Positions 11,494 through 22,036 of a stretch of DNA of 64,000 nucleotides are shown piece by piece. The position numbers and the translations under genes were made by a program. Source of the DNA: Deroplatys truncata (Eukaryota; Arthropoda; Insecta; Mantodea; Mantidae); the NCBI GenBank assembly GCA_030765065.1, contig CM060976.1, positions 56,590,539 to 56,654,538 on the forward strand, read 5' to 3'. The notes beneath the pieces are model-generated. The model was not told the origin of the DNA. It did not search any database and saw only the letters and a list, made by a program, of their open reading frames with translations. Positions within the stretch are counted from its first letter, which is position 1; every line of letters begins with the position of its first letter.

Positions 11494-11591
11494 GTGGTTT
11501 ATCTGGTGAGAGAGGTTTGAATCTTATCCATAAGGTGGATGGAAGAATAATCAGTTTAGGTTCAAAAACAGCCATCAATGCTGAACCAGGG
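11494..11591 (+). CDS. OPLAH: 5-oxoprolinase (OPLAH), penultimate-type exon
   Basis: Completes the split Gly codon of the previous exon and reads GGLSGERGLNLI, then KVDGRIISLGSKTAINAEPG. This aligns with the family block G-G-x-x-G-x-R-G-x-N-L-L, D-G-R-x-x-x-L-G-x-K-T-x-x-x-x-x-P-G that precedes the glycine-rich C-terminal tail. 32 full codons, no stop, phase 0 end. The donor is gtgagt at 11592. In relatives the next residues are G-D-x-F and a T-P-G-G-G-G-x-G motif; no such sequence was found further down the window, so the last exon is either beyond 64 kb or has escaped me. Confidence 0.88.
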
Positions 11592-12544
11592 GTGAGTATT
11601 TCTTTACTTTCATAGTTATATGTTTGTTGGACCAAGTTTAACAGCAAATTGAACAATATGTACACAAGTTGTTACAGAGTTTAAACATACAAATTTCAAG
11701 GGCTGATGAGGAATCAAAGGCAGGTAATTTGTGATCTGTTGGTTAAAATGTTTGACAATGAGTAAAATTTTATTAAGCATACTATGCCATTGATTCAGCT
11801 TCTTTCAGTGCATGATAAATGTGAAGAAGTGTGTCCTTGAATCTTGCTGTTACTAAAATTCAGTGGCTTTGCCCTGAAACAAAGTTGCAGCCACTCTGAA
11901 TCAAGAAGAGTGATGGATTGAAACTCGCTAGTTTATTAATTTATTTTCATACTTTATGGGAAAAAATGTTATGCTTTGTTTTGTCTAAAATTATATGTTG
12001 GGTTTCAGCAAAAAGTGTATTAGGTTTTAAAACATGTAAGAAATTTAATAGCGTATGCATATATAACATGCATCAAATCTATGAGACTACACAATAACAA
12101 GTGCTGTTGCATAATAGGATGCTAGGCTACAGAGTAAATGTTTTCCAAGATGACAAGGGTAAACAAGAATTATAAAAACATGTCTTTTGCTTTTGGAAGG
12201 AAGTAAGGGATGGAGGGAGGGATGGAGGGAGGGAGGATGGAGCATTAGGTAATACTGTTATGAAGAAACAGGATAACACAAAATATTAAATATGGTAGAC
12301 TTTGTGACAGTGATTTGCACTAATAATTTGGATTAATTATTGAATGAATTTGTGACACTACATCACTTACTATATTTTGAAATAGAAAACAAGTTTCTAG
12401 TGCTATTTGCTCCCATCATCAGTTTCTGGTTGACTGTCAGCACTCATTCCTCATGGTGCTTGGCCTTGTCCTTGGTGGTGGTTGGATAACCTCTGCATAA
12501 GTATGTAGCCTCGCAGAATTTCAAAACTACAAGTTCTGTTTTAC
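11592..12544 (+). other. OPLAH downstream intron (proximal), GGA-rich simple repeat
   Basis: Non-coding sequence after the donor. A degenerate (GGAGGGAT)n purine tract lies at about 12198-12240. No exon-like reading frame was found. Confidence 0.4.
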
Positions 12545-13151
12545 CTGAAATGCTTTTTAGTATTTTCGGATTTCTATTTATGGTGTGTTGGTCTCTCCAA
12601 AAGTACCAAGCTACCACTGATGTCTTCCTGTTTTTGCTTTATGTTCCTGATGTGTTTTTTTGCTCTTGGTTTTATATTTCTTTTAGTTTTGCAAATGTAG
12701 ATTTTTTTGCAGTCATTGCAGCTGATCTGGTATATTCCTGATTTGTTCTCTTGTGAAATGTCATCTTTTAATTTAGAATTTAATATGTTCTTGATGGAAT
12801 AACTGTTTTTGGAGCCAAAAATATGTTGTACTGTTTGAAGATCCTGTGGAATTTGCAGAAAGCTGTTGGGTGATATGTGAATTTCTTGAAAGTCTTGTTT
12901 TCTTTTTCATTTGGGATGAGTGTGCTGACCTCTTTTACTCTCTTTCTGTTCCTGGTTCTGTTTATTTTCTTATGCATTGTATCTGTCTGGAATCCATTTA
13001 CTGTAGCTGTGTCTATTATGTTGTTTAGCTCACAGTAATATTCCTCTTTGTTCATGGGAACTTTAACTAATATGTGTGCAAATATTGAGTACTGCATGTT
13101 GGTGGGGAACTGATTGTAATTGTTTCTAACTGTTTCTAATGTAAACTTTGG

Positions 13152-13194
<43 letters not shown>

Positions 13195-13460
13195 CAAATG
13201 TTTTGTGGTTTTCTTTCTTGATGATTTTAATCTCAAAGAAAGGTAGCTGTCCATTACATTCTTTAACCATTTATAGATTTCTCCTTAAGGTTTAGTAGTT
13301 TTAATGCATCTTCTAAGTGCTTTTCTGGGACTATTGCAAAAATATTGATGACAAAGAGGCACCATAGTTTGAACATCTAGGGGAATGCTTTCATGACTCT
13401 TGTTTCTAATGTGCTCATGAAAAGGTCCGCTAATAGTGGTGATAGTGGACTGCCCATAAC
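12545..13460 (-). pseudogene. Penelope-like element: RT plus GIY-YIG endonuclease, degenerate
   Basis: On the - strand from 13460 downward: SGLVMGSPLSPLLADLFMS with a following L-E (the RT motif typical of Penelope), then IFAIVPEKHLEDALKLL (after the lost YVDD) and a Q-L-P-F-L-x-I block. The 12780-13097 frame follows, with LVKVPMNKEEYYCELNNI, NGFQTDTMHKKI and CKFHRIFKQYNIFLAPKT. At 12620-12760, after a frame change, come SGIYQISCNDCKKIYICKTK and NIKPRAKKHIRNIK, a GIY-YIG module (GIY intact; YIG read as YIC). RT plus GIY-YIG is diagnostic of Penelope-like elements. Frameshifts and a GT/GC microsatellite inside it mark it as dead. Confidence 0.85.
13150..13194. repeat. (GT)n(GTGC)n microsatellite
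   Basis: A GT run passing into tandem gtgc units. It lies inside the Penelope relic, between the RT core and the C-terminal RT block, and has expanded after the element decayed. Confidence 0.9.
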
Positions 13461-13559
13461 TAAACCAGAATTCTGTTTATAATATTTTTCATTGAAAGTG
13501 AAATAGTCAACCAGGAAATGATGATGGGAGCAATTAACTCCAGAAATGTATTTTCCATT

Positions 13560-13890
13560 TCAAAATATAGTAAGAGGATGACACATTTCACTCTGGACAG
13601 GAGAATCAGACAAATGAAAAATTCAATGCCAAGCTGGGATTTGAACCACGGATCTCTTGGTTTCCATCCAGTTACTCTAACCACTGAGCTACCATGGCAA
13701 CATGCCGATACATTAAATTCCCCAAATGACCACACAAACAAATCTCAAATTGTATTGAGATGACACACCCCAATGGAGACCTACAATGTTGTAAGTACTT
13801 TAAGTCCCGGGCTTCATAGTTTCAATCACTATTAAGTCAATTAATGGAATCAATTATCCTTCCACACAAGCCAAGTGTTGGACAAGGTTA
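13560..13890 (-). repeat. tRNA-derived SINE, copy 1 (family B)
   Basis: On the - strand the head reads ccatggtagctcagtggtta (box A region) and, about 35 nt later, gtggttcaaatcccagc (box B), i.e. a tRNA-like RNA polymerase III promoter at about 13628-13698. The body continues upstream on the + strand to about 13890 and is shared with 26717-27125, including cccgggcttcatagtttcaa and cttccacacaagcc. An 81-93-aa frame across it is coincidental. Confidence 0.75.
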
Positions 13891-15255
13891 TGTGGAGGAA
13901 CAATTAATTATGTTTCACTTTGTTTGATGAAGGATATGAACAACATTAAGACATTTTAATAGTAGAAGAAAAAATGTTTCATTTACCTATTTAGCAACCA
14001 AAGTAACTAAAATAGAAAATCAATTGTTTTCATGAACTTTTTAATACAATGGATTTTTTATTTTTCACATAGATGTCTTGTGTCACATCAGTGTCAGTAT
14101 ATGTCAGTATATTTCTTATTTTCAGTGAAATCAGTCAAGGAACTGTTGAAACTCATCTAATTAGGGTTTACTGTAGCACAAAATGAAACTCCTACCCTTT
14201 AAGTAAAGTCAGTACCAGTCAGCAAATTCTCATCTTGCACCCCCAGGGCTTTGAATGTAAGAAAGTTTGACATAGGAATCGATTAAAAGTAGTGACTTTA
14301 GGGGAGTGCATGGCAAGTTTCCATTCCATTTTAGCAAGCAGGGAATGTATTCTCAAGTTAGCATCACATGTTTATTTCAAAATGATGCAACCCATATTAA
14401 GCTGGGAGCACATTTTGTGGAACAGGCAGCTTATAAGAAAAATTAAACATTACACTGAAATAAAACAGGCAGCATAGCTATGTCAAAGAAAAAGTGAAGA
14501 CTTGAAATTGAACTGCCTTTGTTGAAATCATAAAGCCAATGTCAAGCAGAATGCACTAATTGTAAGGAACTTAACTTCTTTTTAATCTACACAGCCAAAG
14601 GTGTACTATATTCTTCATTCTTTTGTTGCAAAGCTTTAATAGAATTACAATGTCCATAAGAAGGGCAGTGATTCTAATAATTATTAATAGCAGTATTTCT
14701 CCACTGAGAGAGCAAAAATTAAGAATATAGGTAAAAAAATTGAGTTATACTTCGCTGTGCCAGCTTACCAGTAATAAGGTTCAGTACTCAAGTGTTTGTC
14801 TCAAACACAGTGTGATCTTTAAGTCCCTCCACAGTGATGGAATAAGTGAGATATGGGAATTGGTGGTTACCCTGACGCCATGCATTTGTGATGCTATAGT
14901 GATGGGCTGTTTGTAATGAATTTGGAAAAAACAGTAGAAAGAGAAAACAAATAAATAAAAATAGTTAACTTTTGCTATCACAGAAGATGTTGAAAATATC
15001 CACATTTGTTGAAGGCACAGATTCACACATTTAATTTTATTGTGAAACACTTTAATCAAAGTTTCTTTTGTCGCCAAATTACTGTAATTTATTATCACAA
15101 ATTTCAGTTCATGTATTGTTTTCAGATTATCTTTACATACTGTTGAGTGTAAAGCACTCCAAAAGGAATAACTGGAATCTACCACTATTTGCAGTATCAG
15201 ACAGAACCAGTCTCACATTATTCATTTATTAACTCGAGTTTCCTGAATGGTAATC
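13891..15255. other. Unassigned non-coding sequence
   Basis: AT-rich with no coding homology or repeat I can name. The 134-aa frame at 14781-15185 (- strand) has no recognisable motif and biased low-complexity composition. Confidence 0.35.
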
Positions 15256-15260
15256 TGTTG

Positions 15261-15475
15261 TCCTCCGTGGTCTAGGGGTACCATCCTTGATATGGCTTCT
15301 TTTAGAAGGGAAGTAAAGTTTATGGTTCCATGTCACAGATTTACAGCATGGAAAAGAACCTCAAGCCCAATAAAGAGACCTCTGAGCAAAATTTCCAGTC
15401 TTTTATGCCCAATATAAAATGGGATACTAAGAATCATAGGTTAAAGAGCGTCCATAAATAAAACTCAATTTAATT
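15261..15475 (+). repeat. SINE family A, copy 1 (lacks part of tRNA head)
   Basis: Starts tcctccgtggtctaggggta, a box A-like head, then jumps to the body: gaagggaagtaaag, tttacagcatggaaaagaac, ctcaagcccaataaagagac, atgggatactaagaatcat and the tail aaataaaactcaatttaatt. Compared with the full copy at 61388-61680 it lacks about 70 bp including box B, so it is an internally deleted copy. Confidence 0.78.
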
Positions 15476-16110
15476 TTGAAATGATAATCCAGAATTTGGG
15501 AACTGGTCTGTAAATGTTCATTTTACTTTTTCTGTATATTTACCACTTTCTCTAAAAAAACATACACTGTTCAATCGAAAAAATTTTCAATTTCACTAAT
15601 GAAAACACATTTGCAACTATCAGGGACAGTCTGACACTAACCACCCTTGATACAGTAGGTATGGTGCTTTGGGCATGGATGGCAACTGCCTGTTCTTTAC
15701 AGATACTAAACAATAGCTGCAGTACTGCAGGGACTAAAAGACTACTACTAAAAGGACTGTAGGCTCACTGTTTTCCAAACCTTTGTCTGTTTCTTTTAGC
15801 AACCTTAGAATTTGTGCTGTTAAATTCTGCAACATCCTACATGAATGTCTTATGTATCAGTTCAGTTCTTACTTCAAATAACAAAAACACATGAAATTAT
15901 ATCAATGGCAATAAATAAACAATTTTTAAAAACATCCCAATTACTAGTAACACCACTCGAGAGAATTGTAAATCAGGAGAATAATCATGTTGAGGTTACA
16001 GTACTTAAATAGCAGTATATCATTATGCGTAAACCAAAATAATGCATTAATGTAGGCAGCTCAGTATAGAAATAATTAATGCTTTAACAATAAGACAAAC
16101 AAAGCAAAAG
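15476..16110. other. Unassigned non-coding sequence
   Basis: No gene or named repeat recognised. Confidence 0.35.
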
Positions 16111-16114
16111 TAAA

Positions 16115-16480
16115 TATGCTGTTTTTACTTTCTCTACTACGTATAGTAATTTGGGGAAGTATTGTATTCCTCCCAACAATTTTATACCAAGATTTCACTG
16201 GAAATACATGTTTAGAGGCCCCCTGAATAAAAAAAAAGGTATTTTTAGAAAAAGGTCCTTGCGTGTGTGTCTGTGAACAGCATAACTCAAAACAAAAGTT
16301 GGATAAACACCAAACTTGGTATATAACTTCAATATCCTTCAAAGATGTAACACATAGATTTGCAAGAAAATCCCCCATCCCAAACCATCTTTTACATTTT
16401 CATATTAATAATTTGTATACCCAGTAATAAATGATAGATGGTAGAGAAAGTCAGATGAATGTAATGCATCAGATTTTTTA
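16115..16480 (-). repeat. Dispersed repeat family X, copy 1 (internally deleted)
   Basis: On the - strand it begins near aaatctgatgcattacattc and ctgactttctctaccat, jumps over the middle of the element, and resumes at gggggattttcttgcaaatc. It ends with actatacgtagtagagaaag at about 16120. Some 500 bp of the full ~0.9-kb unit are missing. The 100-aa frame through it is partly shared with other copies but changes frame among them. Confidence 0.8.
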
Positions 16481-16929
16481 AAGATTCATTCTTTAATGTG
16501 ATTATTAGTAGCATTAAGTGACACCAAATATTTCATAAAGATAAAAGTTGAATAGTGTGTTCCTTAATGCAAAGTAAACCTGTAGAAGACAAACCAGCAT
16601 TTACCAATGGTGGATCATAGTAAACCTTTGTGGCTTCGCATCAGTATCCATTGGCTATGTTTGAAATACCTAGTATCCAGATATTAATTATAAGTTTTAT
16701 TTACTTATTTTTTATTCAGTTTATTTATGATTAACCAGTATTATGTGCTTTACAGTTCCCAGGCGAAAATTTATAAATACATAGTAACATATTTGGAAGA
16801 TCAATTTGGCTCCTTTTAGCTTTGGAAGTTTGAGAAATCAGTACACAGTGATAACATGTATAACTAGGGACAGAACAGAAACTACGCTTGTAATTGGAAT
16901 AATCTGAGTCACTGAGGAGGAAATCCTGG

Positions 16930-18140
16930 AGTTGTCATCTCTGGTGAGTGGGCTGGTGAGTGCATATGCTGATTTCACATATCACAACTCCCAGAATATC
17001 TGTGCGAGGACTGAAAGGCGGTGTTGAATATAAACTGGTGAAGAGGAAAAATACCAAGTTCTTGATGGAGTTGTTGGTTTCTGATGAACCAAAGAACACT
17101 TGTAGTGATGCACAAGAATCTCTTATGGAGGACCTGTAAGCAATGCAGTTGAGTGCTTCTAGCAGTACCCCATGTCCAAGAAGTAGATATGAGGATGCAC
17201 CAAACAAGGGATTCATAGAGGAGAGAACATTTTATACCAAGAGGAGTGTCTTTACGAGACAGCAGATAGAATTCTGAAAGTCTTTCTGGTGCCAGTCAAT
17301 ATTGGCTTACCAAATGATTTTGGATCCAACATAACTCTGAGATAGTTGAGGGCAGTATTGGGAGGCAGCCAGTGGATTTGTTCACTATTGGCATTCAAGG
17401 CAGTTAGTACATCGAGGGTTAAAGGTATAATGCAAGCTAAAAAATCTTGGCTTCCGTGTTTTGAGTATTAAAAACTATACACAAAATATGAAATTACTTG
17501 GTGAAGCGATCAAGAGAAGCTTGGAGTGTGCAAATACCTTGGTGAGATCTGTGTGAGAATAGTAGGTACTAAATAAATTATCTGTATACAGAGCCCGGAG
17601 GTAGATGCCAAATCAAGAAGATTGTTGGTTTAGTAATTGTTGCTTAAGAATGGAGCCAGTATCAATCCTGAGGAACTCCTGCTGTAAAATGGTGCTGAAA
17701 GGACTGAAACTACCAACACCAATCTGACAGAAAGATGGTAGTGAGTAGATAATGAAGAAGGTGAATGCTATAGTGCTTGTGGTTTAAGCCCTCATGCCAA
17801 ACTTTATGAAAGGCCTCTGCTATGCCAGGAACAGGATATTGTGCGTTGACCGTGTTCCAAACTATGAATCACTGTCCAAGTTAAGTTCAGCAACTGTTTT
17901 GAGGTAGAATATTTGGTCGTATTTCAAATTGGAAGTGTGGAATGATTCTGTTTTCAAAGATATATTAAAGGAGATGGTGAAGTGTTTGTAAAATGTGGAT
18001 AATAAACTTATAGGTCGATAGCTGCAGAGGTGGATTTTTTGATTTGTGGAATGCAATGATATGAGCAAACTTCCAGTTGTGTGGAAAATAATTTGGAGAA
18101 GTATCTCATTTGCTTTGTGACTGTGAAGCTTTCACAGTTC
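16930..18140 (-). pseudogene. Jockey-like LINE reverse transcriptase relic
   Basis: On the - strand, allowing frameshifts: SYRPISLLSTFYKHFTIS (RT motif 1-2 region, 17990), AFHKVWHEGL (motif A, AFDKVWHEGL in relatives, near 17800), AGVPQD (motif B, AGVPQG), LQASLDRFTK, then NTRKP, a P-A-A-S-Q-Y block, a WQAHIDW-like block and the C-terminal 16935-17216 frame with an R-T-D-I-L segment. The order matches Jockey-type polymerases. Many stops are present. The endonuclease and ORF1 are not seen. Confidence 0.72.
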
Positions 18141-18269
18141 TTAGAGTTAAATACTTAAATCAGGAAATCATGCAAATGCTAGGATTCCAAGAAATGCCTA
18201 CCAAGAGACTTGCAGACTTTGCAAAGGAGGCAAAATCTTAGGAGATTAAATGAAAGGAAGCATAATAGA

Positions 18270-18556
18270 TCACAATGGTCACAGTGCATAGGCCCAAGAA
18301 GGCCCGGCCACCGGCGGCGGTGAGGCAGCGCTCCCGGCAGATGCCAGGGGAGCGGCCGGCAAATCAGCAGCGGCGAGGCCCGGAGCAGTTTCATCTGAGG
18401 ACGGCGTAGCGACGGCCCCTTCGGCGGCTGCTCTGCGTGTTCTTCTCTTACCCATCTCCGACCAAAAAAAAAAGTATCTCCAACCTTCACCATGACTTTC
18501 CAGCATGTTAATCATTGCGCTACTAGAGCACGTACACAACGAGCACCACCGTAGCC
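18270..18556 (-). other. GC-rich fragment with tRNA-like promoter and short Ala/Pro-rich ORF
   Basis: A GC-rich island abruptly bounded by AT-rich DNA and abutting the poly(A) tail of the LINE. On the - strand it has gtgctctagtagcgcaatga (box A-like, near 18520) and, 35-40 nt further, aggttggagatac (poor box B). These are followed by a frame starting MGKRRTRRAAAEGAVATPSS and continuing Ala/Pro-rich to a stop at 18279. It could be the 5' end of another LINE (N-terminus of its ORF1) or a SINE head. I do not recognise the product. Confidence 0.4.
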
Positions 18557-18558
18557 CT

Positions 18559-18560
<2 letters not shown>

Positions 18561-18590
<30 letters not shown>
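18561..18590 (-). other. Poly(A) tail of the LINE
   Basis: Thirty uninterrupted T residues on the + strand, i.e. an A30 tail downstream of ORF2. Such runs decay quickly, so it supports a young insertion. Confidence 0.9.
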
Positions 18591-18592
<2 letters not shown>

Positions 18593-18655
18593 TTTACAAT
18601 TATTTAAGCAAGGAAGAACAGGATCCTAACAAAAAAGGAAAAGGGTATTACTTTG

Positions 18656-21600
18656 CTAGTGGAGCTTAAATCTGAATATCCAAGGCTGGAATGGCCCTGT
18701 TCTGTGTTGCCGAATCATCTGCCATCTCTCAGCACGTAAAAATTGTCGTAGATGAGGCAGTACACAATCAGCTGGATCGTCCAACGTTTGTAGCCAAGTA
18801 AAGGTGCCCATAATCAGCCAGAGTAGGGAATTATACAATGGGGGGCTTACTTTAGGAAGGTTCAAATGCAAAATATCAAAGGGTTGAGGAATCCATCCGG
18901 TAGGTATCCAAGTACGACAATATCCTAAAACCCAAGTCCAGACCACCGTTTTACCGGAACATTCCATCAGTCGATGAGGAAGGGAATCTGCGGCATTACA
19001 AAGTGGGCAGTTGTGGGAAATAGCCATCCGGTGGCGATAGAGTTTGTCCGCCGTTGGAAGGATTTCGTTTACCACCGCATACGTTACTGCCATCCAATCG
19101 AAGTTAATCTGTGGCAGGCTAAAACATCTCCAAATGCGTCTCCAGGGCAGTTGTGGGTATTTCAGCTGGACATGAGGGATAATAGGAGTAGCTTGAACAA
19201 GAAAGTTGTAAATCTTCTTCACCGTACTAAAGTCACCATTCCCCACTTTCTCCGGTGGTAACTTCTCCAAGACCTGATAAACTTCACGTAACATTTGGGG
19301 AACCTTGTCACGCTCGCCCCGATTCAAAAAGGATGAGTATTGTCGTTGTAGCGCAATATCCACGGGGTCACCCTGGTTATTCATGGCAAGCAAGAGCATT
19401 CGAATCATCAAGGCCTGAGACTGACGAACCACCTCTAATAATCCCCAGCCACCTTCACCTTTAGGGAGACGGAGTTGCGTACGCGCAATGCGATAAAGCT
19501 TTCCTGTCCAGATAAAATAACCTAATATCTGTTCTATTCTCTGGCAATGGCGTTTTGAGGGCGGAAGAACAGATGCAAGGAACCAAATTCTGCTGAGCGC
19601 AAAGCTATTACAAAACCATATACGTTGTACCAAATTCAGCATCCTGGTTTTCTGCTGATACATCACACCACGTAAGATATTAATACGAGACGTCCAGTTG
19701 TATTCCCGCATATCCTCTGCGTCAGTACTAAAGTAGATCCCCAGAACTTTCGTACGCTGCACAACAGGTATGCCCAAAACTGATGTATCCGGAGGTTGTA
19801 ACCCAATGGGCAATATCTCGGACTTCCTCATATTAAATGTCATTCCGGTATTCTCCTCATATTGCTGTAAACAATCTTTTAGGCGTATAATATCACGGGG
19901 TGTGGTAACCATTACAGTAATATCGTCAGCGTAGGCTCGTACCACCAGTCTCTGACCATACACATCGATTCCGGTAAGAGTAGATTGAAGACGTCGAAGT
20001 AAAGGATCAACATACAAGGCAAATAGTATCATAGACATGGGACAACCTTGTCGGACGGAACGTTTAACCGGTATAGCAGCTGTGAGATGCCCATTGCAGA
20101 GAATCTTAGACGAAGCAACATCATATAGGGCTCGGATAAGATTACGGAGCTTATCGGGAACTTTCAAGGCAACCAAACGTTTCCATAGTGCCCCGTGAAC
20201 GACGTTGTCAAAGGCCTTCTCAAGATCTAAATTAATGACTGCAGCGGACTGGTGTTCCTGTGCACAGTGCAATATACCACCTCTCAATGCCGCCAGCGTA
20301 TGATGAATGGCCGTCCCCTTATGTACGGCAGCCTGCATCTCGCTAAGTATATAGGGTAGAATCTTCTGCATACGACCACTAATGATTTTAACAAACAACT
20401 TGTAGTCACAGTTCAATAACGTGATCGGCCGATAATCCTGTGGAGTCTTCGGCTGCGCACACTTCGGAAGCTGGACCACTATCCCATCTGCAAAAGTAGG
20501 CGGCAATCGCTCTGAGGTCCACATTACCTGGAAAACCTGAAGTAATTCTTCCCGAATATAGCGCCAACAGTGCTTGTAAAATTCATATGGTAGACCATCA
20601 GGTCCTGGAGACGCATGCAACCTTGACGACTGGATCACTTCCATGAACTCTGCTGCTGAAACAGGCGTCGTATCATGCTGCAGCTCCTCCGGGACAACCA
20701 GAGCAACCCCAGACATATACTCGTCCACAACACTGGAGCATTCCGCTGGGACGGAGAAGCGTTGGACGTAAAAGGAGTGCACTTCACGAAGAATTCCGGC
20801 TGTAGTGGAAATTTTCTGTCCATCAACCTCCAAATGAGTGACGAGCTTCCGGCGACCATGTTTACGTTCCTTCGCCAGATGGTAAAAACTCGCCTTTTCC
20901 CCAAACACCACTTCCGCCGAGTGTACTTTGGACAAACACCCCTGTAACTCGTTAGATTTTCGGGCCTTAATGTGTTCTTTGATGCCTCTCATAAGAGACT
21001 GAACATCATCACCTTGCTGTTGGCGTATGTGTAGTTCCTGAAGGACTTGCAGGTAATAGTTCATGGTTTCCCTCCTAGCCAGAGCTCGACGACAGGCTGC
21101 AGCCCGAAAGAAATAACGAAGCGCAGGCTTGGCTTTACACACCCACCAGAAGGCTTTATTCTGTGCTAGCAGAAAGGATACCCGCAACCGCGACCAAAGA
21201 TCCTGGAAATCCCTTAGCACGTCCTCATCCATAAGCAACGAGCAGTTTAATTTCCAATAACCTCTACCTCTACTGTAGCTCGCTGCCCTACCTTCAAAGG
21301 CATGTATGAGTGCATTATGATCACTGAAGGCGACAGGCACTATCTCTGTACGATGAAGACGTGATAAGAGTTCAGCCGGCACATACATGCGGTCCAGTCG
21401 CGATGCTGATAGGCCTCTCACGAAAGTAAATTGTACTGCGGAACCATGCGTATGCTCCCAGGTATCCTTTAACCGCATTTGCTCCACCAGCTGCTGCAAA
21501 GTAACACATCCATTAAAGGCTCCACGTTGATCTTTGGCCGCCAACGTACAATTAAAGTCACCGACAAGTACAAAGGTAGCACCCGATGGGATATGGGTCA

Positions 21601-21961
21601 GGAGGTCTTGCCGAAAAAACTCCTCTCGTTGTTTGCGTTTATTACTACCAGCAGGTGCGTAGATATTCACGAAAGTCACGTCATCATACACTGCCGAAAG
21701 AACCCTACCGGAAGGATGGTATCCAAAACTGTGTAAGCGTAAGCCTTGTCTGTAAACAATCGCCGTACCGGAACCCTCGGGGCCAAGATTGGTCTCGTAA
21801 TCGAAGCCATACAAAAAATCCAGATTACAAAGATTCACCTCCTGTAAAAAACAAATGTCTATGTCATTACTGATCAAAAAGTCCCTTAAAAGTTGTTGTT
21901 TAATAACCTGTCGCAGGCCGTTAACGTTGAGCGAAGCCCATATTTGAAGACCTACCGGCAT
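18656..21961 (-). CDS. LINE ORF2: AP endonuclease - reverse transcriptase
   Basis: 1101 aa, uninterrupted. Domains in order: an AP-like endonuclease at about 1-225 with SLNVNGLR, FLQEVN (Mg-binding Glu), LVGDFNC (near 132), LDRMYVP and FSDHNALI (near 210, catalytic DH pair). After a linker comes a reverse transcriptase at about 445-720: PGPDGLPYEFYK (449), YRPITLLN, INLDLEKAFDN (motif A, about 575), RQGCPMSMILFALY (motif B, about 636) and YADDITVM (motif C, about 676). The C-terminal half holds a W-rich region and a zinc knuckle CPLCNAADSLPHRLMEC (near 985). It nicks target DNA and copies its RNA there (target-primed reverse transcription). All key residues visible are intact, so it may be active. 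Start chosen at the Met just after the 75-bp spacer; translation is probably by reinitiation. Confidence 0.93.
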   Translation of the reverse strand: MPVGLQIWASLNVNGLRQVIKQQLLRDFLISNDIDICFLQEVNLCNLDFLYGFDYETNLGPEGSGTAIVYRQGLRLHSFGYHPSGRVLSAVYDDVTFVNIYAPAGSNKRKQREEFFRQDLLTHIPSGATFVLVGDFNCTLAAKDQRGAFNGCVTLQQLVEQMRLKDTWEHTHGSAVQFTFVRGLSASRLDRMYVPAELLSRLHRTEIVPVAFSDHNALIHAFEGRAASYSRGRGYWKLNCSLLMDEDVLRDFQDLWSRLRVSFLLAQNKAFWWVCKAKPALRYFFRAAACRRALARRETMNYYLQVLQELHIRQQQGDDVQSLMRGIKEHIKARKSNELQGCLSKVHSAEVVFGEKASFYHLAKERKHGRRKLVTHLEVDGQKISTTAGILREVHSFYVQRFSVPAECSSVVDEYMSGVALVVPEELQHDTTPVSAAEFMEVIQSSRLHASPGPDGLPYEFYKHCWRYIREELLQVFQVMWTSERLPPTFADGIVVQLPKCAQPKTPQDYRPITLLNCDYKLFVKIISGRMQKILPYILSEMQAAVHKGTAIHHTLAALRGGILHCAQEHQSAAVINLDLEKAFDNVVHGALWKRLVALKVPDKLRNLIRALYDVASSKILCNGHLTAAIPVKRSVRQGCPMSMILFALYVDPLLRRLQSTLTGIDVYGQRLVVRAYADDITVMVTTPRDIIRLKDCLQQYEENTGMTFNMRKSEILPIGLQPPDTSVLGIPVVQRTKVLGIYFSTDAEDMREYNWTSRINILRGVMYQQKTRMLNLVQRIWFCNSFALSRIWFLASVLPPSKRHCQRIEQILGYFIWTGKLYRIARTQLRLPKGEGGWGLLEVVRQSQALMIRMLLLAMNNQGDPVDIALQRQYSSFLNRGERDKVPQMLREVYQVLEKLPPEKVGNGDFSTVKKIYNFLVQATPIIPHVQLKYPQLPWRRIWRCFSLPQINFDWMAVTYAVVNEILPTADKLYRHRMAISHNCPLCNAADSLPHRLMECSGKTVVWTWVLGYCRTWIPTGWIPQPFDILHLNLPKVSPPLYNSLLWLIMGTFTWLQTLDDPADCVLPHLRQFLRAERWQMIRQHRTGPFQPWIFRFKLH

Positions 21962-22036
21962 TTAAAGGGCAAAGATCGTATATTCAATAGTTGCAAGCGG
22001 AGAACAACCAGTGAGCACTGCAGAAACAACACAATC

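Noticed and set aside
13628..13698. tRNA gene on the - strand
   Set aside because: The same head with a shared non-tRNA body occurs at 26.8 kb, so it is a SINE.
14221..14260. Possible OPLAH terminal exon (cacccccaggg)
   Set aside because: No G-D-x-F or T-P-G-G-G-G frame around it.
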